Positions 8,127 through 16,680 of a stretch of DNA of 64,000 nucleotides are shown here, piece by piece. The notes under the pieces were generated by a model. The model saw nothing but the letters and a program-made list of their open reading frames with translations. It was not told where the DNA came from and made no database searches. Every line of letters starts with the position of its first letter. Positions within the stretch are counted from its first letter, which is position 1. The stretch is from assembly GCF_900102525.1 (NCBI RefSeq), contig NZ_FNBZ01000001.1:434001-498000 (forward strand), read 5' to 3'. A program made the position numbers and the translations under genes. Source of the DNA: Allobosea robiniae (GTDB taxonomy: Bacteria; Pseudomonadota; Alphaproteobacteria; Rhizobiales; Beijerinckiaceae).

Positions 8127-9365
8127 ATGGCCCGTCTGGTGATGAAATTCGGCGGCACCTCAGTCGCCACTGTCGAGCGCATCAAGAACGCGGCGCGCCA
8201 CGTCAAACGCGAGTTCGACGCCGGCAACGAGGTCGCGATCGTGGTCTCCGCCATGTCCGGCAAGACCAACGAGCTGGTCGGCTGGTGCAAGGAAGCGGCC
8301 CCGGCCTTCGACCAGGCCGAGTACGATACCGTCGTCGCCTCGGGCGAGCAGGTCACCTCCGGGCTGATGGCGATCGTGCTGCAGGAGATGGGCCTGCCGG
8401 CGCGCTCCTGGCAGGGCTGGCAGATTCCGCTCTACGGCTCCGACGCGCATGGCTCGGCCCGGATCGAGAGCGTCGACGGCGCCGGCATTCTTGCGGGCTT
8501 CGACCGCAACCGCGAGATCGCGGTCTGCTCCGGCTTCCAAGGCGTCAATCCGCGCACGCACCGCATCGTCACGCTCGGCCGCGGCGGTTCCGATACCAGC
8601 GCGGTCGCGCTCGCCGCCGGCCTCAAGGCCGATCGCTGCGACATCTACACCGATGTCGACGGCGTCTACACCACCGACCCGCGCGTGGTGCCGAAGGCCA
8701 AACGCATGGACAAGGTCTCCTTCGAGGAAATGCTCGAAATGGCCTCGCTCGGCTCCAAGGTGCTGCAGGTGCGCTCGGTCGAGATCGCCATGACGCAGCG
8801 CGTGCCGACCTATGTGCGCTCTTCCTTCGACGACCCCGAAAACCCCAATCCTGGCACCCTCATCTGCGACGAGGACGACATCGTGGAACAGCCCATCGTC
8901 ACCGGCATCGCCTTCTCCCGGGACGAAGCCCAGATCACCCTCCGCCGCGTGGCTGACCAGCCCGGCGTCGCCGCGGCGATCTTCGGCCCGCTCGCCGATG
9001 CCAACATCAATGTCGACATGATCATCCAGGTCGTCTCGGACGACCAGGCGACGACCGACATCACCTTCACCGTGCCGACAGCCGATTACGAGCGCGCCAA
9101 GGCGCTGCTCGAAAGCAAGCACGACACGATCTCCTACCAGGAGATCCAGGGCGCGACCGATGTGGTGAAGATCTCGGCGATCGGTGTCGGCATGCGCTCG
9201 CATGCGGGCGTCGCCGCCCGCGCTTTCCGCGCGCTGGCCGAGAAGGGCATCAACATCCGAGCGATCACGACCTCCGAGATCAAGTTCTCGGTGCTGATCG
9301 ACGCCGCCTATACCGAGCTTGCGGTGCGCACGCTGCACTCGCTCTATGGGCTCGACGCGGCCTGA
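8127..9365 (+). CDS. lysC: Aspartate kinase
   Basis: This 412-residue enzyme phosphorylates L-aspartate, the first step toward lysine, methionine, threonine and diaminopimelate. The kinase domain opens with MKFGGTSVATVERI and contains GFQGVNPRTHRIVTLGRGGS and DGVYTTDPR. Two ACT domains follow from about residue 265 (ITLRRVADQPGVAAAIF and ISAIGVGMRSHAGVAARAF), which bind lysine and threonine in related enzymes. The ATG at 8127 begins the conserved core; an upstream in-frame ATG at 8070 would add 19 unlike residues. Confidence 0.95.
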   Translation: MARLVMKFGGTSVATVERIKNAARHVKREFDAGNEVAIVVSAMSGKTNELVGWCKEAAPAFDQAEYDTVVASGEQVTSGLMAIVLQEMGLPARSWQGWQIPLYGSDAHGSARIESVDGAGILAGFDRNREIAVCSGFQGVNPRTHRIVTLGRGGSDTSAVALAAGLKADRCDIYTDVDGVYTTDPRVVPKAKRMDKVSFEEMLEMASLGSKVLQVRSVEIAMTQRVPTYVRSSFDDPENPNPGTLICDEDDIVEQPIVTGIAFSRDEAQITLRRVADQPGVAAAIFGPLADANINVDMIIQVVSDDQATTDITFTVPTADYERAKALLESKHDTISYQEIQGATDVVKISAIGVGMRSHAGVAARAFRALAEKGINIRAITTSEIKFSVLIDAAYTELAVRTLHSLYGLDAA

Positions 9366-9429
9366 GGCAGCGATCGGACTCATACCTCTCCCACGAGACC
9401 GGCTCGACACAGGCCGCGCGGGCCTTTCT

Positions 9430-9565
9430 CCGGCAAGAGGGAGAGAGGCGGGCGGCGAAATTTGGGCCGTTGGACTGGTAGAGCGTTCCCTCCTCGGTTG
9501 AGCGGGTGGGTTCCGGCCAAACTGTCCAACGGCCCCTCCCCCTATCCTGCCCTCTTTCTGCCGGA
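9430..9565. repeat. Extended imperfect inverted repeat between convergent genes
   Basis: The 240-base gap between lysC and the convergent RND gene holds a nested inverted repeat. A perfect 12-base inner pair, GGGCCGTTGGAC at 9464-9475 and its complement at 9524-9535, is enclosed by a purine-rich outer arm near 9430-9441 that pairs with the CTCTTTCTGCCGG region near 9552-9565. No U-tract follows, so it is not a classic terminator. It resembles dispersed palindromic intergenic elements and could act as a bidirectional transcription barrier. Confidence 0.5.
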
Positions 9566-9605
9566 AGAGGTTTTCAACGCAGTCCCTTCTTGGCTGGACA
9601 ACGGC

Positions 9606-12600
9606 TCACTCCGCCGGATGCGTGACGGGCGGAGCGTGCTTCGTGCCGCGGAAGAAGCCGCCGAGCTTCACCAGCCCTTCCGACAGCCTGTCCATGTAGA
9701 GGAACAGGACGGGCGTGATGAACAGCGTCAGCACTTGGCTGATCATCAGGCCGCCGACCACGGCGATGCCGAGCGGCTGACGCAGTTCGGCGCTCGCGCC
9801 GGCGCCGAGCGCGATCGGCAAGGTGCCCATCAGGGCAGCGAGCGTCGTCATCAGGATCGGCCGGAAGCGCATCACGCAGGCCTGATGGATCGCCTCCTGT
9901 GCCGATTTCCCCTCCCGCCTGAGCACCAGCGCCACGTCGATCATCATGATCGCGTTCTTCTTGACGATGCCGATCAGCATCAGAAGGCCGATGATCGCGA
10001 TGACCGAGAGTTCGAGGTCGAAGAGCCTGAGCGCGCCGAGCGCACCGACCGCCGCCGATGGCAGGCCGGTCAGGATCGTCAGCGGGTGGATGAAGCTCTC
10101 GTAGAGGATGCCGAGCACGATATAGATCGTCAGGATCGCACCGGCGATCAGCAGGCCCTGGTTGGCGAGCGAGTCCTGGAAGGTCTTGGCGGTGCCGGCG
10201 AGCGTCGTCGAGATCGACTTGGGCAGGCCGAGCTCGTCCTTGATCGCCTCGATGCGGTTGACGCTGTCGCCGAGCGCGACGCCGGCCGGCAGGTTGTAGG
10301 AGATCGTCACCGCCGGAAGCTGGCCGAGCTGGTTGACGGTCAACTGCCCGGCCGTGCGTTCGATTCGGGCGATGGCGCCGAGCGGCACCAGCGTGCCGGA
10401 TCTGGTGCGGATGCGGATGGCGTTCAGCCGCTCCGGCGTCCAGTGCTCGTTCGGGTTGAACTCGACGACCACATCGTAGCTATCGCCGGCGGTGTAGATC
10501 GTCGAGACCTGACGGACGCCGAAGCCGGAATAGAGCGTTGAGCGCAGGATATCGGAGCCGATGCCGAGCGCATTGGCCTTGTCGCGGTCGACGATGACGG
10601 TCGCCTGCAGGGCATTGTCCTGCAGGTCCGTGGTGACATCGACGAAGGCCGAGCGGTCGCGGCTCATCGCGTCGGCGAGGCGGACCGCCCAGCCGTTCAT
10701 CTGCTGCTGGTCGAGCCCCTGCACGACGAGCTGGTACTGGCTCTTCGAGGAGCGCGCGCCGATGCGCAGATTCTGCACGGGGGTCATATAGGTGTTGATG
10801 CCCGCCACCTGGGCGAGATCGCGCCTGAGCGAGGCCAGCACCGCCTGGATATGAGGCCGCTCGTCGAGCGGCTTCAGTTCGACGAAGAGGCGGCCGGCAT
10901 TGAGCGCGCTGCCGCCGCCGCCATTGCCGCCGACGGTCGAGGCGACATGGGCCACATAAGGCGACTTGCGGAAGATGTCGGCGACCTCGGCCTGCAGCTT
11001 CTGCATCGCCTCGAAGGAGATGTCCTGCCGCGCCTCGGTCGAGACCTGGAGCTGGCCGATATCCTCCTGCGGGAAGAAGCCTTTCGGCGCGCTCTGGAGC
11101 AGCCAGACGCTGCCGGCCATGGTCAGGAAGAAGGCGAGCAGCATCGCCGGCTGGAAGCGCAGGCAGAATTTCAAGCCGGCATCGTAGCCGGCGAGCAGCT
11201 TGTCGAAGCCCTTCTCCAGCCAGCGGCCGAGCGCGTTCTCCTGGTGGTGCTCGGAATAACCCGAGAGCAGGCGCGAGCAGAGCATCGGCGTCAGCGTCAG
11301 CGAGACGAAGGCGGAAGCGAGGATCGAGACCGTCACCACCACCGCGAACTCGTTGAAGATGCGACCGATGACGCCGCCCATCAGCAGGACGGGGATGAAG
11401 ACCGCGACCAGCGAAAGCGAGATCGAAATGATGGTGAAGCCGATCTCGCTGGCGCCCTTCAGCGAGGCTTCGAAGGCGGAAAGCCCGTCCTCCTCCATGT
11501 GCCGGACGATGTTCTCGAGCATGACAATAGCGTCGTCGACGACGAGGCCGACCGAGAGCGTCAGGCCCAGCAGCGAGATGTTGTCGATCGAGAAACCGAG
11601 CAGGTACATCGCGGCAAGCGTGGCGATGATCGAGATCGGCACCGCAACGGCCGGGATGAAGGTCGCGGCCACCCGGCGCAGGAAGACGAAGATCACCATG
11701 ACGACCAGTGCGATGGTCAGCAGCAGTGTGAACTGCACGTCGTCCACGGCCTGGCGGATCGAGGTCGAGCGATCGTTGAGCAGCGAGAGCGAGGCCGCCG
11801 CCGGCAACTGGCCTTCGAAGGCCGGGATCATCGCCTTGACGCGGTCGACCACCTCAACGGTGTTGGCGTCGGGCTGGCGCTGCACGGCGAGCACGATCGC
11901 CGGCGTGCCGTCATAGGTGCTGCGGGTCTGGGTGTTCTCGACGGAGTCGATGACCTTGGCGACGTCGCCGAGCCGCACCGGCTTGCCCGAGCGCGTCGTG
12001 ATGATGACGTTGGCGAACTGCGCGGCATTGGCGAGCTGTGTTTTCGCTTGAATCGTCAGCTGCTGGGCCGTGTTCTGGATCGTGCCGACCGGCGTATTGG
12101 CGTTGGTCGCGGTGATCGCGGCTTGCAACTCGTCGAGGCCGATACCGCGCGCGGCGAGTGCGGTCGGGTCGATCTGGATACGCACCGCATATTTCTGGCT
12201 GCCCCAGATCAGCACCTGCGCGACGCCGTCCACGGTGGAGAGCGCTGGCGAGATGACCTGCTGGGCGAAGGCGTCGAGCTGCGACAACGGCACCACATCG
12301 CTCTTCAGCGCCAGCAGGATGATCGGCGCATCGGCCGGGTTCACCTTGCGGTAGCTCGGCTGCGTCGTCATCTCGGCCGGCAATTGCCGCTGGGTGCGGG
12401 CGATCGCGGCCTGCACGTCGGCGGCGGCCGCGTCGATATCGCGGTTCAGCACGAACTGGATCGCGATCGAGGTGGAGCCCTGCGAATTCGTGGTCGAGAT
12501 CGAATCGATGCCGGCGATGGTGCCGAACTGCTTGATCAGCGGCGTCGCGACCGAGGTCGCCATCGTATCCGGCGAGGCCCCCGGCAACTGCGCGGAGACG

Positions 12601-12737
12601 TTGACGACCGGGAACTCGGCGCGTGGCAGCGCCGCGACCGGGAGGAAGCGGTATGCGAAGAGCCCCGCCAGCACCAGCGAGACCGACATCAGGATGGTCG
12701 CGACCGGGTGGCGAATGCAGAAACCGGAGACGTTCAT
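9606..12737 (-). CDS. RND multidrug efflux inner-membrane permease (MdtB/MdtC-like)
   Basis: This 1043-residue protein has the full RND layout: a first helix near residues 10-30, two large periplasmic loops, and two clusters of six helices. Recognisable pieces are VAALPRAEFPVVNVSAQLPG, the TM4 motif GLVVDDAIVMLENIVRHME with its paired aspartates, and the C-terminal GIVKKNAIMMIDVAL. Proton-driven export of drugs or lipophilic compounds is the family role; the N-terminus is closest to the MdtB/MdtC branch. Its start overlaps the adaptor stop by four bases (ATGA). No outer-membrane channel gene is present next to it, so it probably borrows one encoded elsewhere. Confidence 0.92.
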   Translation of the reverse strand: MNVSGFCIRHPVATILMSVSLVLAGLFAYRFLPVAALPRAEFPVVNVSAQLPGASPDTMATSVATPLIKQFGTIAGIDSISTTNSQGSTSIAIQFVLNRDIDAAAADVQAAIARTQRQLPAEMTTQPSYRKVNPADAPIILLALKSDVVPLSQLDAFAQQVISPALSTVDGVAQVLIWGSQKYAVRIQIDPTALAARGIGLDELQAAITATNANTPVGTIQNTAQQLTIQAKTQLANAAQFANVIITTRSGKPVRLGDVAKVIDSVENTQTRSTYDGTPAIVLAVQRQPDANTVEVVDRVKAMIPAFEGQLPAAASLSLLNDRSTSIRQAVDDVQFTLLLTIALVVMVIFVFLRRVAATFIPAVAVPISIIATLAAMYLLGFSIDNISLLGLTLSVGLVVDDAIVMLENIVRHMEEDGLSAFEASLKGASEIGFTIISISLSLVAVFIPVLLMGGVIGRIFNEFAVVVTVSILASAFVSLTLTPMLCSRLLSGYSEHHQENALGRWLEKGFDKLLAGYDAGLKFCLRFQPAMLLAFFLTMAGSVWLLQSAPKGFFPQEDIGQLQVSTEARQDISFEAMQKLQAEVADIFRKSPYVAHVASTVGGNGGGGSALNAGRLFVELKPLDERPHIQAVLASLRRDLAQVAGINTYMTPVQNLRIGARSSKSQYQLVVQGLDQQQMNGWAVRLADAMSRDRSAFVDVTTDLQDNALQATVIVDRDKANALGIGSDILRSTLYSGFGVRQVSTIYTAGDSYDVVVEFNPNEHWTPERLNAIRIRTRSGTLVPLGAIARIERTAGQLTVNQLGQLPAVTISYNLPAGVALGDSVNRIEAIKDELGLPKSISTTLAGTAKTFQDSLANQGLLIAGAILTIYIVLGILYESFIHPLTILTGLPSAAVGALGALRLFDLELSVIAIIGLLMLIGIVKKNAIMMIDVALVLRREGKSAQEAIHQACVMRFRPILMTTLAALMGTLPIALGAGASAELRQPLGIAVVGGLMISQVLTLFITPVLFLYMDRLSEGLVKLGGFFRGTKHAPPVTHPAE

Positions 12738-13927
12738 GACCGTGCGCCCTCAGCGACCGGCGTGGCCTGCGCCGGCTTCTCGCCCGCAGCCGCCCGCTCG
12801 CGCACCCGCGTGCCCTGCTTCAGGCGCATCTGGCCGTCGGTGACGACACGCTCGCCCGGCGCGATGCCCTCAGTGACCGCCGTGCGCTCGCCATCGCTGA
12901 GCGCGACCTTGATCTGGCGAAGATCAACCGTGGAATCCGGCTTGATGACGAAGGCGTAAGGCCCCTTCTGGCCGGTCTGCACGGCGACGGTCGGGATCAC
13001 CGTGACGCCGGAAAGCGTTTCCGGGATGATCTCGACATCGACATATTGCCCCGGCCAGAGGCTCAGGTCGTCATTGGCGAAGGCGGCCTTGGCGGTGATC
13101 GTGCCGGAGGTGACGTCGACGGTCGAGTCGACGAAGTTGAGCTTGCCCTCGGCTGCCGTTCGGGCGGCATTCGGCACGCGCGCGGTGACCGGCACGGGCT
13201 TCGCGGCGGCGAGCGCTCCCTGCAGGGTCGGCAATTCGCTCTCCGGCATGGCGAAGGAGACGCGCAGCGGCTTCATCTGGGTGATGGTCAGCAGGCCGGT
13301 GCCATTGCTGTTGGCACTGGCATTGACGAGATTGCCCGGCGTGACCTGCACCGTGCCGATGCGCCCGTCGATCGGCGCGGTGATGCGGGTGTAGCCCAGC
13401 TTGAGCCGGTCGGCGTCGAGCGTCGCATGGTCGCCCTGGATCGAGGCGGCGGAGCTGCGCTCGTCGGCCGTCGCCTGATCGACCTGCGCCTGCGTGCCGG
13501 CATTGCGGGCGAAGAGCTGCCTGTAGCGGTCGAGATCGGCGAGATTGCGGGTATGGGTCGCCTCGTCGCGGGCCAGCATCGCCTCGTCCTTGGCGATCTG
13601 GGCCTTGATGTCGCGATCATCGAGGGTGAAGAGCAGGTCGCCGGCCTTGACGAACTGTCCGTCCGTGACGTGCTGGGCCATGATCTGGCTGTCGATGCGC
13701 GAGCGCACGAGCACGCTCGCCGGTGTCTCGACGAAGCCGATGGCGTGCTTGCGCACCGGGAAATCGGCCTGGATCGCGGCGGCGGACACCACCGCCACGG
13801 CGGCCCCCTCGCCTCTCCCGCCACGCGCGCTGCGAGCGGCCTCAGGAGTGCGCGAATGCAAATACCAGGCGCCGCCGGCAGCGAGGCCGAGGACGATGAC
13901 GCCGATGATCAATCCTGAACGCTTCAT
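12734..13927 (-). CDS. RND efflux periplasmic adaptor (HlyD/MdtA-like)
   Basis: This 397-residue adaptor has one N-terminal membrane anchor (about residues 5-22), a lipoyl/hairpin region (SRIDSQIMAQHVTDGQFVKA, then a coiled coil) and a beta-barrel with LGYTRITAPIDGRIG, the standard order of membrane fusion proteins. It links the inner-membrane pump to an outer-membrane channel. It is the middle gene of a MarR-adaptor-pump operon: 15 bases after the MarR gene and overlapping the pump gene by four bases. Confidence 0.92.
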   Translation of the reverse strand: MKRSGLIIGVIVLGLAAGGAWYLHSRTPEAARSARGGRGEGAAVAVVSAAAIQADFPVRKHAIGFVETPASVLVRSRIDSQIMAQHVTDGQFVKAGDLLFTLDDRDIKAQIAKDEAMLARDEATHTRNLADLDRYRQLFARNAGTQAQVDQATADERSSAASIQGDHATLDADRLKLGYTRITAPIDGRIGTVQVTPGNLVNASANSNGTGLLTITQMKPLRVSFAMPESELPTLQGALAAAKPVPVTARVPNAARTAAEGKLNFVDSTVDVTSGTITAKAAFANDDLSLWPGQYVDVEIIPETLSGVTVIPTVAVQTGQKGPYAFVIKPDSTVDLRQIKVALSDGERTAVTEGIAPGERVVTDGQMRLKQGTRVRERAAAGEKPAQATPVAEGARS

Positions 13928-13942
13928 TGTCTGTCCACTCGC

Positions 13943-14413
13943 TCAGGCTGCGTTGCCGGCAGAGGCCGGCGCCTTGTCTTCGGATCGGGTACGGGTCTGT
14001 TCGCGGATCGCGGACAAGGTTTCGAGCGCCGACAGGATCGCCGCCTCTTCGACGCCGCCGAGCACCTCCTGAGCGATCTCGGTGCGCACCGAATCGAGAT
14101 CGTCGACCAGCGCCCGGCCTTCCGGGGTGAGAAAGAGGCGGTAGGCGCGGCGGTCGGCAGGGTCTTCGCGGCGCTCGATCAGGTTCTGGCTCTGCAAGCG
14201 GTCGAGCAGGCGGGCGAGCGAGATCGGCTGAAGGTCCATCTGCTCGGCAAGGGCGGCCTGGTTCAGCCCTTCCTGCCGCCTGAGCCGGGACATCACGCCC
14301 CATTGCGCCCGCGTCGTGCCGTGCTGGCGGGCGCGCTGCTCAACATAGGTCCTGAGCAGACGCGAGGTTTCGACGAGCTGGAACATCAGTTCCCGCCGCA
14401 GGGGTCGTTTCAT
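13943..14413 (-). CDS. MarR-family regulator of the RND operon
   Basis: This 156-residue winged-helix protein has the MarR DNA-binding core (LAEQMDLQPISLARLLDRLQ, about residues 55-74) and the wing DPADRRAYRLFLTPEG. It is the first gene of the operon with the efflux adaptor and pump, 15 bases ahead, which is the usual arrangement of a ligand-released repressor of drug efflux. A GGGAGG site precedes the ATG at 14413. Confidence 0.9.
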   Translation of the reverse strand: MKRPLRRELMFQLVETSRLLRTYVEQRARQHGTTRAQWGVMSRLRRQEGLNQAALAEQMDLQPISLARLLDRLQSQNLIERREDPADRRAYRLFLTPEGRALVDDLDSVRTEIAQEVLGGVEEAAILSALETLSAIREQTRTRSEDKAPASAGNAA

Positions 14414-14431
14414 TCACAGGCCTCCCAACCG

Positions 14432-14458
14432 TAAGCCTGCTTATCATATGTGAGATTA
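14432..14458 (-). promoter_or_regulatory. Candidate promoter/operator of the marR-RND operon
   Basis: Just upstream of the MarR start, on the minus strand, TATGAT (near 14444-14450) resembles a -10 element. A perfect small palindrome TAAGCCTGCTTA (14432-14443) sits between it and the ribosome site, where an autoregulator would block transcription. The call rests on motif position only. Confidence 0.35.
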
Positions 14459-14522
14459 CGGCATTTTCAGGAGCAGATTGTGCAACGCACGCAAAGGTGA
14501 ACCGGCGTTGCAGCCGTGCCTA

Positions 14523-15314
14523 TCACCGGCCGGTGAAGGCGGCTGACCGCTTTTCCAGAAAGGCCGTCACGCCCTCGCGGAAATCGGCAGTCGCCGTCGT
14601 CTCGCGGAAGGCGTCGCGCTCCGCGTCGAGATGGTCAGCGAGATCGGCATCCGGCGCCTCCGTCAGGAGGGTGCGGATGCGGCCATACGCGCCGGTCGGC
14701 CCCGCCGCGAGCTTGCGGGCCAGCGCCAAGGCTTCGTCACGCGCCTGAGCAGCCGGCACGACGCGGTTGACGAGCCCGATCTTCAGCGCGTCCTCCGCTC
14801 CGAAGGTCTCCGCCAGAAGCGCGATCTCGCGCGCCTTGCGTTGGCCGACGAGGCGGGCGAGCCGGTAGGTGCCGCCGAGATCGGGCGTCGCGCCGATCCG
14901 GGCGTAGGCCATGGTGAAGCGGGCATCATCGGCCGCGACGGCGAGATCGCAGGCGAGCGCGAGGCTGAAGCCGCCGCCGGCGATGGCCCCGTGCAGGCAT
15001 GCAACCGAAGGCTGCGGCAGGGAATCGAGCAGACGCAGCGCCTCATGCAGCGGCGCCATGATCGCCTCGATGCCGGCCGCGATGTCGCTGCCCGCGAGGA
15101 ACTGCGAGACGTCGCCGCCGGCGCAGAACGCCCGGCCATTGCCTTGCAGCAGGATGGCACGCACGTCGCCACTGGCCGCGATCGCCTTCACCTGCGTGAG
15201 GAAGCGTTCGGCCATAGGCGCGTCGATGGCGTTCAGCACGGCCGGCCGGTTGAGCGTCAGGATGGCGACGCCGCCGTCACGGGTGAGTTCAACGGAATCG
15301 GAAGCGTCGGACAT
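14523..15314 (-). CDS. Enoyl-CoA hydratase/isomerase family protein
   Basis: This 263-residue crotonase-fold protein has the two oxyanion-hole segments (AFCAGGDVSQFLAGSD and the glycine-rich GAIAGGGFSLALACDLAVAA) and the acidic residue in ARIGATPDLGGTYRLARLVG. The proline-aspartate pairing in the last motif is frequent in hydratases and isomerases of this family. The ATG at 15314 has GGAG upstream; a TTG four codons earlier is possible but overlaps that site. The exact acyl-CoA substrate cannot be read from the sequence. It is divergent from the flavin oxidoreductase. Confidence 0.87.
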   Translation of the reverse strand: MSDASDSVELTRDGGVAILTLNRPAVLNAIDAPMAERFLTQVKAIAASGDVRAILLQGNGRAFCAGGDVSQFLAGSDIAAGIEAIMAPLHEALRLLDSLPQPSVACLHGAIAGGGFSLALACDLAVAADDARFTMAYARIGATPDLGGTYRLARLVGQRKAREIALLAETFGAEDALKIGLVNRVVPAAQARDEALALARKLAAGPTGAYGRIRTLLTEAPDADLADHLDAERDAFRETTATADFREGVTAFLEKRSAAFTGR

Positions 15315-15485
15315 GGCGGTCTCCAAGCGCGAAGGGTCGCGTCGAGGCTAGCATCGAGAGCGCCGGCGCCGCGAGGTGCATCTGCACGCATCGGGCATCG
15401 CGTTTGCGCGAGGGCCACTGGCCTTGCCGGCGCGAAGGCTTCTAGACTGTGCCGGAAACCTGCCCCTTCGAGACCCATTCCCGAC

Positions 15486-16577
15486 ATGAGCCAGCTCTTC
15501 AGCCCCTATCAGCTCGGCAGCCTTACGCTTGCCAACCGCATCGTCATCGCCCCGATGTGCCAGTATTCGGCACAGGATGGCTGCGCCAGCGACTGGCACA
15601 CCATCCATCTCGGCCATCTCGCGCTCTCCGGCGCCGGCCTCCTGATCATCGAGGCGACAGCCGTCGAGCCGGACGGGCGGATCAGCCCGTTCGACCTCGG
15701 CCTCTGGTCCGACGAGACCGAAGCCGCGCTCGGCAAGGCGCTGGATTCCGCCCGCCGCTGGTCGGACATGCCGATTGCGATCCAGCTCGCCCATGCCGGG
15801 CGCAAGGCCTCTCTCGCCCAGCCTTGGAAGGGTGGCGGCCAGCTCGGCCTCGACCAGGGCGGCTGGACGGTCGAAGCCCCCTCGGAAATCGGCTTCGAGA
15901 CCTATCCGCGGCCGCCCCGTGCCCTCACAAGCGACGATATCGGCCGGCTGATCGAAGCCTTCGCGGATTCGGCCCGCCGGGCCGTCCGGCTCGGCTTCGC
16001 CGCGATCGAGCTGCATGGCGCGCATGGCTATCTGATGCACCAGTTCCTCTCGCCGTTCTCGAACAAGCGCGAGGATGAGTATGGCGGCTCGCTGGAGAAC
16101 CGGACGCGCTTCCCGCTCGCGGTGCTCGATGCGGTGCGAGCCGTGGTGCCGGCAGGCTATCCGGTCGGCTTCCGCGTTTCGGGCACGGATTGGGTCGAGG
16201 GCGGCTGGGACATCGAGCAGAGCATCGCCTTCGCCCAAGCCGCCAAGGCGCGCGGCGCCGATTTCATCGACATGTCCGGCGGTGGGCTCTCGGCCACGCA
16301 AAAGGTTCCGCTCGGCCCCAACTATCAGGTGCCGCTGGCGCGCGCCGTGAAGGAGGCGACGGGCATCGCCACCATGGCGGTCGGCCTGATCACCGAGGCC
16401 GAGCAGGCCGAGGCGATCATCGGCACCGGCGAGGCCGATTTCGTCGCATTGGCGCGCGGCATCCTCTACAACCCGCGCTGGCCCTGGCACGCGGCAGCCC
16501 AGCTCGGCGCCACCGTCAAGGCGCCGAACCAGTATCTACGTTCGCAGCCGCGCCAGTATTCCAAGCTGTTCGCCTGA
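15486..16577 (+). CDS. NADH:flavin oxidoreductase, OYE family (YqjM-like)
   Basis: This 363-residue FMN barrel enzyme belongs to old yellow enzymes. It shows APMCQYSAQDGCASDWHTIH at the N-terminus (the Cys-containing motif of the thermophilic-like YqjM class), QLAHAGRKAS, and the diagnostic HGAHGYLMHQFLSPFSNKRE followed by YGGSLENRTRFP. The family reduces activated C=C bonds with NAD(P)H, often in detoxification. The ATG at 15486 is the only one that gives the standard N-terminus; the open frame to its left is non-coding. Confidence 0.92.
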   Translation: MSQLFSPYQLGSLTLANRIVIAPMCQYSAQDGCASDWHTIHLGHLALSGAGLLIIEATAVEPDGRISPFDLGLWSDETEAALGKALDSARRWSDMPIAIQLAHAGRKASLAQPWKGGGQLGLDQGGWTVEAPSEIGFETYPRPPRALTSDDIGRLIEAFADSARRAVRLGFAAIELHGAHGYLMHQFLSPFSNKREDEYGGSLENRTRFPLAVLDAVRAVVPAGYPVGFRVSGTDWVEGGWDIEQSIAFAQAAKARGADFIDMSGGGLSATQKVPLGPNYQVPLARAVKEATGIATMAVGLITEAEQAEAIIGTGEADFVALARGILYNPRWPWHAAAQLGATVKAPNQYLRSQPRQYSKLFA

Positions 16578-16591
16578 ACCGTACCACCATC

Positions 16592-16637
16592 GTCATTCCG
16601 GCCCGGCGCTGCTGACGCAGCTTGTCCGGGCCGGGAA
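16592..16637. repeat. Short palindromic intergenic repeat
   Basis: The gap between two co-directional genes contains an inverted repeat in which TTCCGGCCCGG (16596-16606) pairs with CCGGGCCGGGAA (16626-16637), around a GC-rich middle. It begins with a GTCATTCCGG-like edge. Two further elements with similar edges (GTCATGCTCGGG at 18.6 kb, GTCATCCCGGG at 40.4 kb) suggest one dispersed palindromic family. Confidence 0.55.
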
Positions 16638-16680
16638 AAGCACTTCAATTGCGCCGCCCCTTCCCACATCAGAGAGCCGC

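Noticed and set aside
9366..9605. Rho-independent terminator after lysC
   Set aside because: The inverted repeat is long and nested but no T-run follows, so it is listed as a repeat instead.
10851..12959. 702-codon plus-strand frame opposite the RND permease
   Set aside because: It is highly charged, repetitive and antisense to a well-conserved gene; similar long frames oppose mcd, putA, sdaA and the M81 gene, as expected at high GC.
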